Positions 1-8,065 of a stretch of DNA of 64,000 bases are shown here, one piece after another; position 1 is the stretch's first letter; each line of letters opens with the position of its first letter. The position numbers and the translations under genes are program-made. This DNA comes from Anaerotruncus colihominis (lineage in GTDB: Bacteria > Bacillota > Clostridia > Oscillospirales > Ruminococcaceae), in the NCBI RefSeq assembly GCF_010206195.1, contig NZ_VIQT01000017.1, positions 1 to 64,000 on the forward strand, given 5' to 3'. Below the pieces are notes generated by a model. That model was not told where the DNA came from. It ran no database searches and was given only the letters and a program-made list of their open reading frames with translations.

Positions 1-15
1 CCCCCCCCCCCCCCC
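1..15. other. 15-base homopolymeric C tract at the window edge
   Basis: The window opens with 15 consecutive C, which read in frame as five proline codons of the truncated gene that follows. A homopolymer exactly at a sequence end is often an assembly or sequencing artefact, for example reverse-complemented poly-G read tails. A real phase-variable tract in a capsule gene is the alternative. The sequence alone cannot decide. Confidence 0.6.
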
Positions 16-1005
16 GGTGGAAGGGCGGCGTTTTATTTATTTCGAAATGGTAAAAAAGAACAGATAAAATGGTATACGCAGGCCTCAGAGGTCGAATTTG
101 AGCTTTTTCAGGATGGTTTATATTATGCTGCTGCCTTTATAAAATATAAAGAGGAGCAACAGCCGATAATAATACATAGCAAGCCTGTACAGGTATTGCA
201 TACGGCTATACCGGCGCGATTGCAAAGCAAGGCTACAGTCAGCATATTTGGAAGTTGCGTTTCAAGAGATTTATTTTCATTAGGACAAGCTAATGATTTT
301 GAGCTCCGATGTTATATAGCTAGACAGTCCATTGTTTCAGCCGTATCGCTTCCCGTAACAAAGTCACTCGAACCGATCCAGGGCGTCTCTGCTTTTGAAT
401 GGCGACAGGTTCTTAATGATCTAAGGAAATCCGCGTTTTCACAGCTGCGGGATAAGCCCGCGGATTACTTACTGATCGACTTGGTAGATGAGCGGTTCCC
501 GCTTGTTAAATACGAAGACAGCTTGGTTACAATGAGTAACGGTTTTCGAAATAGCAGACTATACGTTCCTTCGTTACCTGTCTTAAAGAAACAGCGACTT
601 GAACTTGAAAATGGAGAAATTGAATATAATGTAGATGGAAGAAGTTTGCGTGAATATGTGCAAAGATTTTGCGAAGAAATCCTATCTATATTTTCGCAAA
701 AACAGATTATTCTGCATCGCGTCCGTTTTACAAATTATTATCAAAATAAAGATGGAGAGATTTGTGAATTTGAACCCAATGTAAAATCATTTAATTGTTC
801 AATCAATCTGCAATTAGATTATTTATATAAGTGCTTTCAGGAGTTTTGGCCTCAAAGTTATATGATTGATTTGAGCACAGGCTATTATGCTGTTGAAAAC
901 CATAAGTGGGGGCTGGCAGCCATACATTTTCAAAAAGAATACTATCTAGCTGTATTAGGTGCTCTTTGTGATATAGTGAATTTAAGATATAATACTGAAC
1001 ACTGA
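1..1005 (+). CDS. DUF6270-like (SGNH-type) capsule locus protein, 5' truncated
   Basis: The reading frame is open from base 1 to the stop at 1005, so the TTG at 196 is not a credible start and the gene enters from outside the window. The first 65 visible codons, after a doubtful proline run, look like a small beta domain rich in Tyr and Phe. The GSCVSRD motif at about visible residues 84-90 is the block-I-like signature I associate with DUF6270 proteins, SGNH-hydrolase-like proteins found in surface polysaccharide loci. No signal peptide can be judged. The gene lies 39 bases before a polyprenyl-phosphate sugar transferase, which supports a capsule or exopolysaccharide role. Base composition is clearly more AT-rich than the rest of the window. 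The exact activity is unknown; O-acyl transfer or hydrolysis on glycans is only a guess. Confidence 0.65.
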   Translation, partial: PPPPPGGRAAFYLFRNGKKEQIKWYTQASEVEFELFQDGLYYAAAFIKYKEEQQPIIIHSKPVQVLHTAIPARLQSKATVSIFGSCVSRDLFSLGQANDFELRCYIARQSIVSAVSLPVTKSLEPIQGVSAFEWRQVLNDLRKSAFSQLRDKPADYLLIDLVDERFPLVKYEDSLVTMSNGFRNSRLYVPSLPVLKKQRLELENGEIEYNVDGRSLREYVQRFCEEILSIFSQKQIILHRVRFTNYYQNKDGEICEFEPNVKSFNCSINLQLDYLYKCFQEFWPQSYMIDLSTGYYAVENHKWGLAAIHFQKEYYLAVLGALCDIVNLRYNTEH

Positions 1006-1044
1006 TTTAGGTGGATCGATCATGTTCTCAAAGGTGGTAACATT

Positions 1045-2463
1045 TTGAAGAAAATTCCTAGAGGAAAGCAAACACTGCTTTTCTTTATGACGGGTTTAAT
1101 TGTTATAGTATTGGGCGGATTATATCTGTTTGTCTGGCGCCGCTTTTATCTGTATGACATGGAGGATCCTTTTTATCGGCGTGGAAATTGGCTGTTATGT
1201 GCGATCTATATTGCAATATTGTATATTTTTAATCGAATTTATGGAGGATATCGGATCGGTTTTTATCGGGTAACCGAAATCATTTATTCTCACCTTTTAT
1301 CTTTGGGGTTTGTTAATGCAGTCACATATTTCCAAATTAGCTTAATTGCGCGCCGGATGGTCAATGTTATTCCTATTATCCTTTTGCTTTTTGTTCAAGC
1401 TTTGATAGCAGTTGTTTGGGCATTGACCACCAATAAGCTTTATTTTTGGCTTTATCCGCCGCGGCGCATGATTCTGATTCATATTGGTTCTTATTCAGAG
1501 TCAATTTTCTGGAAAATGAATACACGGAAGGAAAAATTCAATATTACTCACAGGCTGCGCTTTGAAGGAGAAGTGGAGTCTATTCTCCCATTACTTTCTG
1601 ACTATGAAGCAGTCGTTTTCAGTGGAATCCCAAGCTATGCGCGAAACAAGCTGGTCCGCTTCTGCTATGAAAATTACATAAGGGTATATATTGTCCCGAC
1701 AGTAATTGATATCATCAGTGGAAGCAGTGAATATTTAACACTGTTTGATACACCGCTTTTGCTGCTGCGCAATCGCGGTTTGAGTCTGGAAGATTGTGGA
1801 ATCAAACGAACGCTTGATTTATTAATTTCTTCGATAGGATTATTATTGGCAAGTCCGATTATGTTGATCGTATCAATTTGTATAAAGATTTATGATGGTG
1901 GACCTGTTTTGTACAAACAAACACGTCTTACGATTAATGGGAAAAAGTTTCAAATTTATAAATTTCGCAGTATGATTGTTGATGCAGAAAAAGATGGAGT
2001 GGCGCGTTTGGCCAGCCACAAAGATGATAGAATTACGCCTATTGGACATATCATACGTAAACTGCGTTTAGATGAGCTTCCGCAACTTATCAATGTCTGG
2101 AAGGGCGATATGTCTATCGTAGGCCCGCGTCCCGAGCGCCCGGAAATTGAACAGGAATACGAGAAAATATTGCCGGAATTTCGATATCGTCTCCGTGTAA
2201 AAGCAGGGTTAACCGGTTATGCGCAAATCCTGGGAAAATATAATACTACTCCGCAGGACAAGTTGTTGTTGGATTTAATGTATATAGAAAATTGGACGAT
2301 TCTACTTGATTTGAAATTGATTTTCATGACTCTGAAGGTTCTGTTCATGCCGGAGAGTACGGAGGGGGTACGCCCTGGAAGCGTATTGCCGATTGAAGTA
2401 TGTGTTCCAACAAAGGAAAAAGAGAAAAAAAATCAAGATTTTGAATCAACCGATAATCAATAA
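1045..2463 (+). CDS. undecaprenyl-phosphate sugar phosphotransferase (bacterial sugar transferase)
   Basis: The protein has 472 aa. It should transfer a sugar-1-phosphate from a nucleotide sugar to undecaprenyl phosphate at the inner face of the membrane, starting a capsule or exopolysaccharide repeat unit. Four hydrophobic segments lie in the first 130 residues, followed by a cytoplasmic region and a fifth hydrophobic segment at about 255-275 that begins the catalytic domain (KRTLDLL). The family signatures KFRSM (about 306), DELPQLINVWKGDMS and IVGPRPERP are intact. Length and layout match WbaP/CpsE-type enzymes. The start is TTG at 1045 behind AAAGGTGG; an ATG at 1022 leads only to eight codons. 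It shares the AT-rich composition of the preceding gene. The sugar cannot be predicted. Confidence 0.93.
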   Translation: MKKIPRGKQTLLFFMTGLIVIVLGGLYLFVWRRFYLYDMEDPFYRRGNWLLCAIYIAILYIFNRIYGGYRIGFYRVTEIIYSHLLSLGFVNAVTYFQISLIARRMVNVIPIILLLFVQALIAVVWALTTNKLYFWLYPPRRMILIHIGSYSESIFWKMNTRKEKFNITHRLRFEGEVESILPLLSDYEAVVFSGIPSYARNKLVRFCYENYIRVYIVPTVIDIISGSSEYLTLFDTPLLLLRNRGLSLEDCGIKRTLDLLISSIGLLLASPIMLIVSICIKIYDGGPVLYKQTRLTINGKKFQIYKFRSMIVDAEKDGVARLASHKDDRITPIGHIIRKLRLDELPQLINVWKGDMSIVGPRPERPEIEQEYEKILPEFRYRLRVKAGLTGYAQILGKYNTTPQDKLLLDLMYIENWTILLDLKLIFMTLKVLFMPESTEGVRPGSVLPIEVCVPTKEKEKKNQDFESTDNQ

Positions 2464-2473
2464 GTTTTATTAT

Positions 2474-2721
2474 TATTTTTTATAGATTGCGCTTTGCAAT
2501 CTATAAAAAATTGGCCATCCGCGCCGTCTCTGGCGCGGGGCCGCTTGATTAAAATGCGCCTGCCCGCAGAGCGGGCAGATGCGCAAAAAAATAGCTGCCT
2601 TGCAGCTATTTTTTATAGATTGCGCTTTGCAATCTATAAAAAATTGGCCATCCGCGCCGTCTCTGGCGCGGGGCCGCTTGATTAAAATGCGCCTGCCTGC
2701 AGAGCGGGCAGATGCGCAAAA
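2474..2721. repeat. two direct copies of a 115-bp palindrome-rich repeat
   Basis: Bases 2474-2588 and 2607-2721 are the same 115-bp unit with one difference (CCCGC versus CCTGC in the right part). Each unit contains three hairpins in order: a 15-bp stem made of TTTTTTATAGATTGC and its complement, a GCGCC/GGCGC hairpin, and a TGCCCGC/GCGGGCA hairpin. The 18 bases between the copies form a further hairpin with their flanks. There is no coding potential beyond short shadow frames. The unit sits at the boundary between the AT-rich capsule locus and the GC-richer island. Confidence 0.9.
2585..2614. terminator. bidirectional intrinsic terminator between the repeat copies
   Basis: A 13-bp perfect stem (AAAAAATAGCTGC and its complement) has a CTT loop, with A-rich and T-rich flanks that would give a U-tract on either strand. 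It lies 120 bases downstream of the sugar transferase and probably ends the capsule operon. Confidence 0.75.
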
Positions 2722-2722
2722 T

Positions 2723-2764
2723 AAAAATCTCCCATGCAAATTTGGATTTGTATGGGAGATTTTT
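2723..2764. terminator. intrinsic terminator
   Basis: Arms AAAAATCTCCCAT (2723-2735) and its exact complement (2752-2764) enclose an inner CAAAT/ATTTG stem. The T-run on the plus strand makes it a terminator for read-through from the repeats. It overlaps the N-terminal codons of an apparent longer MATE frame and so argues against that longer start. Confidence 0.75.
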
Positions 2765-2826
2765 GCTTTCTGTTCGTATATCGATTAATCAATATAAACA
2801 TACGTCCGGTAAAGGGGAAGATCCCA

Positions 2827-4593
2827 TTGAACGAATGTTCCATTGAGTCGCCGGCGACATTTATGCGGCAGGACGGGCGATTTCTGCGAGGCGTTTTCAA
2901 TCGGTTTTTGTTCCCAACGGTTTTGTCCGTTTTGGGCGGGACGGTCAACGTCCTAATCGACAGCGCGATCGTTGGCAATATGATGGGAGCGCAGGCGTTG
3001 GCGGCGATCAATCTGTGCGGCCCCATTTTTCTGCTTTGTTCGACGATCGGATCGTTGATTGGCTCTGGAGCAGGACTTTTGGCGGCTGCGCAGATTGGGC
3101 GGGCAGAAAGCGAAAAAGGCTGTGTTTGTTATACGCTGTGCGTGGCCTTGCAGCTTTTGTTCGGGACCTTTTTGACAATAGGCGGCCTTTTGTTTTTGCG
3201 GCCTGCCGTCAAGCTTTTTGGGGCGGACGACGCGCTGTTTGCGATGGCGCTCGCTTATGCACAGATTGCTTTTTGGGGCGCTCCGGTAAAGTGCCTGCTC
3301 TATGTGCCATTCAATTTTTTGCGTCTGGATGGGAAACCAGCCATGGTGAGCGTTTCCCTTCTCACGATGACCGCGCTTAACGGCGTGCTCGATTATCTTT
3401 TCATCAAAGCCGGATGGGGATTGGCGGGCGCGTCGCTGGCCAGCGTACTCGCTACCTGTTTGGGTGCGGCGGTCGGATTTATCTGCCTGCATGGCGGCAG
3501 TTTCCGGCTGACCATGCCGCGCGGCGGCACGTCGATGCTGCGCGAGATGCTGATGTTGGGAACGCCGCCCGCGCTCAACAACCTGTTGTCCATGGTGCGG
3601 ATGATTCTGCTTAACCGCATCCTGATGGCAGCAGGGGGCAGTGCTTTTGTGGCCATCTTTACGGTGGTTGGAAGTGTCAGCGACTTTACACTTTGTGTGA
3701 TTTCGGGCGTTCCACAGACATCTTTTCCGCTGGTGGGCATCTATAACAGCGAACGAAACAATCCTGGGATGCGGCTGTTGATACATATGCAGCTATGCTA
3801 TGGAGGTATTTTGATTGGGAGCATAGCCGCCGCGATTGCACTGGCGCCCGCCCTAATCTGTACACTGTTTGGCCTTATGCAGACCGCACAGGCTGTTTGG
3901 GCGCTGCGCCTGTTTGCGTTGTCCCTGCCAATGGCGATGCTGTGCAGCATCCTGATCTATTTTTATAATGCAAGCGGACAGGTGCCGTTTGCAAATGGGA
4001 TGACCTTCTGTCGGGTTTTTTTGTTTGCAGTTTTGCCTGCGGCTGTCTTGAGCTGGACAGGCTTTCCTGTTTGGTGGTTTTATCCGCTTTCTGAACTGCT
4101 GACCCTGGCGGTGCTTTTTGTGGTGCTGTGGCGGAAAGCACAGTCGGATACGCCGTGTTCTCCGATTCTCTTGCTCGACGAAGCATATGACCGCATGGGC
4201 AAGGTTATCGACTTCTCGGTGGAGGCACGGATTGATGAAGCGGTGCGGGCTGCCGGGCTGATCGGCGGCTTTTGCAATCAAAATAGCCTGACAGCCCGGC
4301 AGGCGATGGCTGTGAGCCTTTCCATCGAGGAAATGCTCACCATTTTGATAAAGCATTGCTTTCAAGAGCAGGGTCAAGCGACTGTGGATGTACGTGTTTT
4401 TGTCATTCAGGGAGAGATCGGCCTGCGCATTCGCAACGCAGGAAAACAGTTCAATCCGATCGACTATTATCAGGCGCATCAGGCAGCGGATGAGATGGGC
4501 GAAGCCCTTGGCATCCGTATGATCTTAAAGCTGGCTAAAAGCGTCTGTTATCAACGTACGTTTGGGGTGAACACCCTGACGATCCTGTTATAG
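2827..4593 (+). CDS. MATE-family transporter fused to a C-terminal RsbW-like (HATPase_c_2) domain
   Basis: The protein has 588 aa from a TTG at 2827, 9 bases after AAAGGGG. The frame is open back to 2734, but that stretch lies in a terminator hairpin. Residues about 15-440 carry about twelve hydrophobic segments typical of MATE/polysaccharide-type exporters, beginning with FNRFLFPTVLSVLGG. Residues about 460-588 resemble the GHKL ATPase fold of anti-sigma kinases such as RsbW and SpoIIAB. The N-box reads SIEEMLTILIKH, with Ile where Asn normally binds Mg. The G1 box reads RNAGKQFNP, with Asn where Asp is usual. The tail GIRMILKLAKS...GVNTLTIL keeps the family end pattern. ATP hydrolysis or kinase activity is therefore doubtful, and a partner-binding role is more likely. 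It stands first in a run with a GNAT, a PP2C phosphatase and an intact kinase. The transported substrate is unknown. Confidence 0.85.
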   Translation: MNECSIESPATFMRQDGRFLRGVFNRFLFPTVLSVLGGTVNVLIDSAIVGNMMGAQALAAINLCGPIFLLCSTIGSLIGSGAGLLAAAQIGRAESEKGCVCYTLCVALQLLFGTFLTIGGLLFLRPAVKLFGADDALFAMALAYAQIAFWGAPVKCLLYVPFNFLRLDGKPAMVSVSLLTMTALNGVLDYLFIKAGWGLAGASLASVLATCLGAAVGFICLHGGSFRLTMPRGGTSMLREMLMLGTPPALNNLLSMVRMILLNRILMAAGGSAFVAIFTVVGSVSDFTLCVISGVPQTSFPLVGIYNSERNNPGMRLLIHMQLCYGGILIGSIAAAIALAPALICTLFGLMQTAQAVWALRLFALSLPMAMLCSILIYFYNASGQVPFANGMTFCRVFLFAVLPAAVLSWTGFPVWWFYPLSELLTLAVLFVVLWRKAQSDTPCSPILLLDEAYDRMGKVIDFSVEARIDEAVRAAGLIGGFCNQNSLTARQAMAVSLSIEEMLTILIKHCFQEQGQATVDVRVFVIQGEIGLRIRNAGKQFNPIDYYQAHQAADEMGEALGIRMILKLAKSVCYQRTFGVNTLTILL

Positions 4594-4604
4594 GAGGGAC
4601 AGAT

Positions 4605-5180
4605 ATGGAACGACAGCATACGCAAATGGCCGGTCCGGTTTCGATTGTGGATGGGGATGCGGCGTTCTATCGGGACATTCAACAGCTCTGCGATGAACGG
4701 TATGGGACAGGCTATTTGCACAGGGACGATTTTACACATTGGATGGAGTATCCGAGGCTTTTAAAGATCGCACTGTTGGACGGTGTGTTTGCAGGCTTTG
4801 CGGTGATGCTCCCCGCAAGCGTCGGGCTGGTCATGAAGAAAATGGATATGCCGCGTGCAGATGTTTTAAGTATTTCCGGGGAAAAGCCGTCCCTGATCTA
4901 TAAAAGCGCGGCGGTACAGAAACGGTTTGAGCATCGCGGGATTATGAAGGCCATGGCGGACGCCGGTCTACGCGAGGCTAAAGCGGAGGGCTTTGGCGCG
5001 GTTTATGGTTCAGCCTGGGTTTGCAACGGGGAGCTGCCCATTGAGGGGACGTTTCGTGCATTTGGTTTTCAGCGCCTTTATGAGCGAAAAATGCTCTGGT
5101 ATGATGATCCGGATTATCGGTGTGTTGTCTGTGGGGGGAGATGTACCTGCGACGCGGTGATTTATTACAAAAAGCTGTGA
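4605..5180 (+). CDS. GNAT-family N-acetyltransferase with Cys-rich C-terminus
   Basis: The protein has 191 aa, with ATG at 4605 behind AGGAGGG. The fold is suggested by a central strand and acetyl-CoA-loop-like stretch (KSAAVQKRFEHRGIMKAMAD, about 102-121), followed by AVYGSAWVCNGELPI and FRAFGFQRLYERKMLWY, the usual GNAT end. The pyrophosphate loop is a loose match to Q/RxxGxG/A (RFEHRGI). The last 20 residues hold CVVCGGRCTC, four cysteines that could bind a metal; this is unusual for the family. The gene starts 11 bases after the MATE fusion and ends 9 bases before the phosphatase, so it is very likely co-transcribed. The acetyl acceptor is unknown. Confidence 0.75.
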   Translation: MERQHTQMAGPVSIVDGDAAFYRDIQQLCDERYGTGYLHRDDFTHWMEYPRLLKIALLDGVFAGFAVMLPASVGLVMKKMDMPRADVLSISGEKPSLIYKSAAVQKRFEHRGIMKAMADAGLREAKAEGFGAVYGSAWVCNGELPIEGTFRAFGFQRLYERKMLWYDDPDYRCVVCGGRCTCDAVIYYKKL

Positions 5181-5189
5181 GGGATAGAG

Positions 5190-6815
5190 TTGGAAAAAAG
5201 AAAACGGGGCCTTGGAGGGAAAATAACGATTCTTTGCCTGTTATTGGCTGGGATTATTTGTGCGAGCGTCTGTACCAGCGGCTATTATCAGTACCGTACT
5301 TCAACCTTTCGGACATATAACGACTTTGCCTATAAACTGGCGGAGACGGCCCTTGCCTATGTGGACGGAGAACGGATAGCCGGTTATCTGGAAAGCGGAG
5401 AGACGGACGCGGCTTATGACGAGATGGACCATCAGATTTATACGCTCTACAAAAATACCGGTTTGACGAGCATTTATATTTGTGTGCCGGATGAAGCCGC
5501 GATGACAGTCACAACGATCTATGATGTACGTAGCCATGACGCACAAAACCCCAAGGCGTATGCCTTGGGAGCGGTCGACCCAATTGGAAGCGACGACCCG
5601 CAGAAGGTGGTGGATGTTTATCGGACTGGTAAACGGCCGGATGATTATTTCATCCGCAAAAACAGTTTCGGCTACAACACCTCCGCTATTGTTCCTGTCC
5701 GAAACGACGCTGGGGAGGTCACGGCGCTGCTTCTGGCCGATCTGCCGATGCCGTTTATCCTTCAAAATCTCAATGCATACCTGCTTTCCACAGTTGGAAT
5801 CACAGTTGTGCTGGTTTTCCTGGTTATATTTGGATATCTGCGCTATCTGCAAAAGCGCGTCGTCATGCCGATTGAGTTTTTGACGAAAAACGCGGAGGCG
5901 TTCGCAAAATGCCACACAGGCTTTTCGGATGAGATGCTGAACATCCATACCGGCGACGAGATTGAGACGCTGGCGGCCGCATTGGCAAGGATGGAAGTGG
6001 ATATCACAGAATACATCAAGAATCTGGCGAGGGTGACGGCCGACAAGGAGCGCATAGCAACCGAACTGGCGGTTGCGACACAGATCCAAACCTCCATGCT
6101 GCCATGTATCTTTCCGCCCTTTCCGGATTTGAAAGAATTTGATATTTATGCGCTGATGCAGGCCGCGAAGGAGGTCGGCGGTGATTTTTACGATTTCTTC
6201 CTGATCGACCGTACCCATCTGTGCGTGGTGATCGCAGACGTTTCAGGTAAGGGCGTTCCCGCGGCGCTTTTTATGGTCATTGCCAAAACGCTGATTAAAA
6301 ACCATGCGCAGGCGGGCATGAGTCCCAAGCAGGTGTTTGAAACTGTCAATGACCAGCTTTGCGAGAACAACGAAGCGGGGATGTTTGTCACAGCCTTTAT
6401 GGGCGTTCTGGATGTGACCGACGGCAGTTTTACCTATGTAAACGCCGGCCACAATCCGCCGCTGCTTTCAACAGGGGGCGCCCCCTATGAATGGCTGGAG
6501 TCAAAACGCGGGTTTGTATTGGCGGGAATGGAGCATATGAAATACAGCCAGCAGCGGATTACACTTTTTCCTGGCGACAGCCTGCTGTTGTACACCGACG
6601 GCGTGACAGAAACCCTCAATACGCACGAGGAGCTATATTCTGAGGCGCGGTTAAAAGCGTTTGTGAATTCGGGCAGGCTGGACGGCTGTACGCTGGAGGG
6701 ACAGCTTCACTTGCTGCGGCAGGAGCTTGCCAGCTTTGCGGACGGCGCGCAGCAGGCCGACGATATCACCATGTTGATTTTGCGGATCAATGAGAGAGGG
6801 GATCAAAATGGCTGA
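5190..6815 (+). CDS. membrane SpoIIE-type PP2C serine phosphatase with extracellular sensor and HAMP
   Basis: The protein has 541 aa, with TTG at 5190 behind GAGGGA. A membrane segment at about 10-32 is followed by an extracytoplasmic sensor region (about 33-195, Cache-like), a second membrane segment (about 196-218) and a HAMP-like linker with PIEFLTKNAEAFA. The PP2C domain fills about 285-535. Metal-binding motifs are intact: EVGGDFYDFF, IADVSGKGVPAALFM, NAGHNPPLL, LLLYTDGVTE and ADDITMLIL. Such enzymes dephosphorylate STAS antagonists in partner-switching systems in response to an outside signal. Its 3' end overlaps the kinase gene by 8 bases, indicating translational coupling. The likely substrate in this window is the STAS protein at 14259-14576. 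The ligand is unknown. Confidence 0.93.
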   Translation: MEKRKRGLGGKITILCLLLAGIICASVCTSGYYQYRTSTFRTYNDFAYKLAETALAYVDGERIAGYLESGETDAAYDEMDHQIYTLYKNTGLTSIYICVPDEAAMTVTTIYDVRSHDAQNPKAYALGAVDPIGSDDPQKVVDVYRTGKRPDDYFIRKNSFGYNTSAIVPVRNDAGEVTALLLADLPMPFILQNLNAYLLSTVGITVVLVFLVIFGYLRYLQKRVVMPIEFLTKNAEAFAKCHTGFSDEMLNIHTGDEIETLAAALARMEVDITEYIKNLARVTADKERIATELAVATQIQTSMLPCIFPPFPDLKEFDIYALMQAAKEVGGDFYDFFLIDRTHLCVVIADVSGKGVPAALFMVIAKTLIKNHAQAGMSPKQVFETVNDQLCENNEAGMFVTAFMGVLDVTDGSFTYVNAGHNPPLLSTGGAPYEWLESKRGFVLAGMEHMKYSQQRITLFPGDSLLLYTDGVTETLNTHEELYSEARLKAFVNSGRLDGCTLEGQLHLLRQELASFADGAQQADDITMLILRINERGDQNG

Positions 6816-7215
6816 ACTGACCGTACCCGCAACGCTGGAGAATCTGGAGCTTGTAACGGGATTTATTCATGAACGGTTGAAACTGGCGGGCTGTCCGGCG
6901 AAGATAATGACGCAGGTGAGCCTCGCCGTTGAGGAAATCTATGTGAATATTGCGCACTATGCCTACCATCCAAACATTGGCGAGGCGACCGTTCGTTGTG
7001 AGGTGGGGGGCGAGCCGCTTCAGGTGACGATTGGATTCGCCGATGAAGGAAAACCATACAACCCGCTTTTGCAAAAGGACCCGGACGTTACACAGGACGC
7101 TGATCAGCGGCAGATCGGGGGCTTGGGGGTCTTTATGGTGAAAAAGCTGATGGATGAAATTACATATGAATTTATCGACGGCAAAAATGTGCTGACAATC
7201 CGTAAAAGGATGTAG
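6808..7215 (+). CDS. RsbW/SpoIIAB-like anti-sigma serine kinase (HATPase_c_2)
   Basis: The protein has 135 aa. ATG at 6808 follows GAGAGGGG; an in-frame ATG six codons upstream lies inside that site and is less likely. The N-box VEEIYVNIAHYA keeps the catalytic Asn, the G1 box FADEGKPYNPL keeps Asp and Gly, and GGLGVFMVKKLMDEITY is the usual G2 region, so it should bind ATP. In the family these proteins phosphorylate a STAS antagonist and sequester a sigma factor or other partner. The gene overlaps the phosphatase gene and closes the four-gene run. The target is not evident: the only sigma factor nearby is of the ECF class, which is not the usual partner. Confidence 0.9.
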   Translation: MAELTVPATLENLELVTGFIHERLKLAGCPAKIMTQVSLAVEEIYVNIAHYAYHPNIGEATVRCEVGGEPLQVTIGFADEGKPYNPLLQKDPDVTQDADQRQIGGLGVFMVKKLMDEITYEFIDGKNVLTIRKRM

Positions 7216-7240
7216 CAAAAATCAGCCCGATCCACCGAAA

Positions 7241-7283
7241 AACACCGCCAAGGCAGATCGCTTCAATCTGCTTTTGCGGTGTT
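7241..7283. terminator. hairpin between convergent genes
   Basis: Arms AACACCGC and GCGGTGTT enclose an inner GCAGAT/ATCTGC stem. The structure spans the 3' end of the LytTR gene and the gap after the kinase gene, and could stop transcription from both sides. U-tracts are short. Confidence 0.5.
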
Positions 7284-8042
7284 GTCCGGCGGTTCCTGCG
7301 CAAGCGGAGCCGTATCGTTTTGAAAAATAGAGAACCGGGCGCGCAGGTTTTTCAGAAAGGCCTGCTGTGTTTCCCGATAGTGCCGTTGGCTGATCGGCAC
7401 CTCGTGACCATCCTCCAAATACGCGCGGTAACGGACCAGACGCACAACATTGTCAAGATTGATAATGAAGCTCTGGTGGCAGCGGAAAAATTCAGCCGGT
7501 AAAAGCGGTTCAAGCGCCGAAATTTTGCCTCGATAGAAATGGACGCCGCCTTGATAGCAGATAGCTACCTGCTTACCCTTGATCTCAAAACAATCAATTT
7601 TCCAAAGGGGCAGACTGTGAACAGTGGAGCCGATTTTTAATCCCAGATACCGCTTTTTATAGTGGTTGCGGTAATCGTAGAGCAGGGCAGCCCGCAAATC
7701 CTCAGAGGACACCGGCTTGAGAAGATATTTGATCGCTTGCACATCGTAGCCCTGCAAAATAAAGTCAGGGCTGGAGGACACAAGGATGATGCTGACCTGC
7801 TTGCCCATTTCGCGCATCCGGGCAGCCAGCCGCATTCCACCGTCGCCCTCGCCCATCAGGATATCAAGCAGCACAAGATGAATCTCATCCTGTGAAGCGC
7901 ACAGCGCGTCATAAAGCTGCGCAGGCTCAAAATAGGTTGAGATCCTGCACGGAATGCCAAGCTGTGCTGTCAACATACGGATCTGATCGGCAATTCCGGC
8001 GACAAAATCAGGTTCGTCGTCACAGATTGCGATGTGATACAA
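7263..8042 (-). CDS. LytTR-family response regulator (orphan)
   Basis: The protein has 259 aa, with TTG at 8042 preceded by GGGGGG. The receiver domain (about 1-125) has the acidic pair Asp8/Asp9, phospho-acceptor Asp60 in LVLLDILMG, VSSS at about 88-91 and Lys109 in LLKPV, so phosphorylation looks possible. Residues about 135-240 form a LytTR DNA-binding domain (FFRCHQSFIINLDNVVRL is the usual core). A 15-residue tail is not part of the fold. No histidine kinase is in the window. In the family such regulators often control peptide export or quorum sensing, which suits the neighbouring exporter. If its promoter lies near 8500, its leader would include the hairpin array at 8066-8411. Confidence 0.92.
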   Translation of the reverse strand: MYHIAICDDEPDFVAGIADQIRMLTAQLGIPCRISTYFEPAQLYDALCASQDEIHLVLLDILMGEGDGGMRLAARMREMGKQVSIILVSSSPDFILQGYDVQAIKYLLKPVSSEDLRAALLYDYRNHYKKRYLGLKIGSTVHSLPLWKIDCFEIKGKQVAICYQGGVHFYRGKISALEPLLPAEFFRCHQSFIINLDNVVRLVRYRAYLEDGHEVPISQRHYRETQQAFLKNLRARFSIFQNDTAPLAQEPPDNTAKAD

Positions 8043-8065
8043 CTGACATCCCCCCTTTTTGAATG

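Noticed and set aside
2734-2826. Longer N-terminus of the MATE fusion
   Set aside because: The extra codons lie in a terminator hairpin and contain no ribosome site. The TTG at 2827 is well placed.
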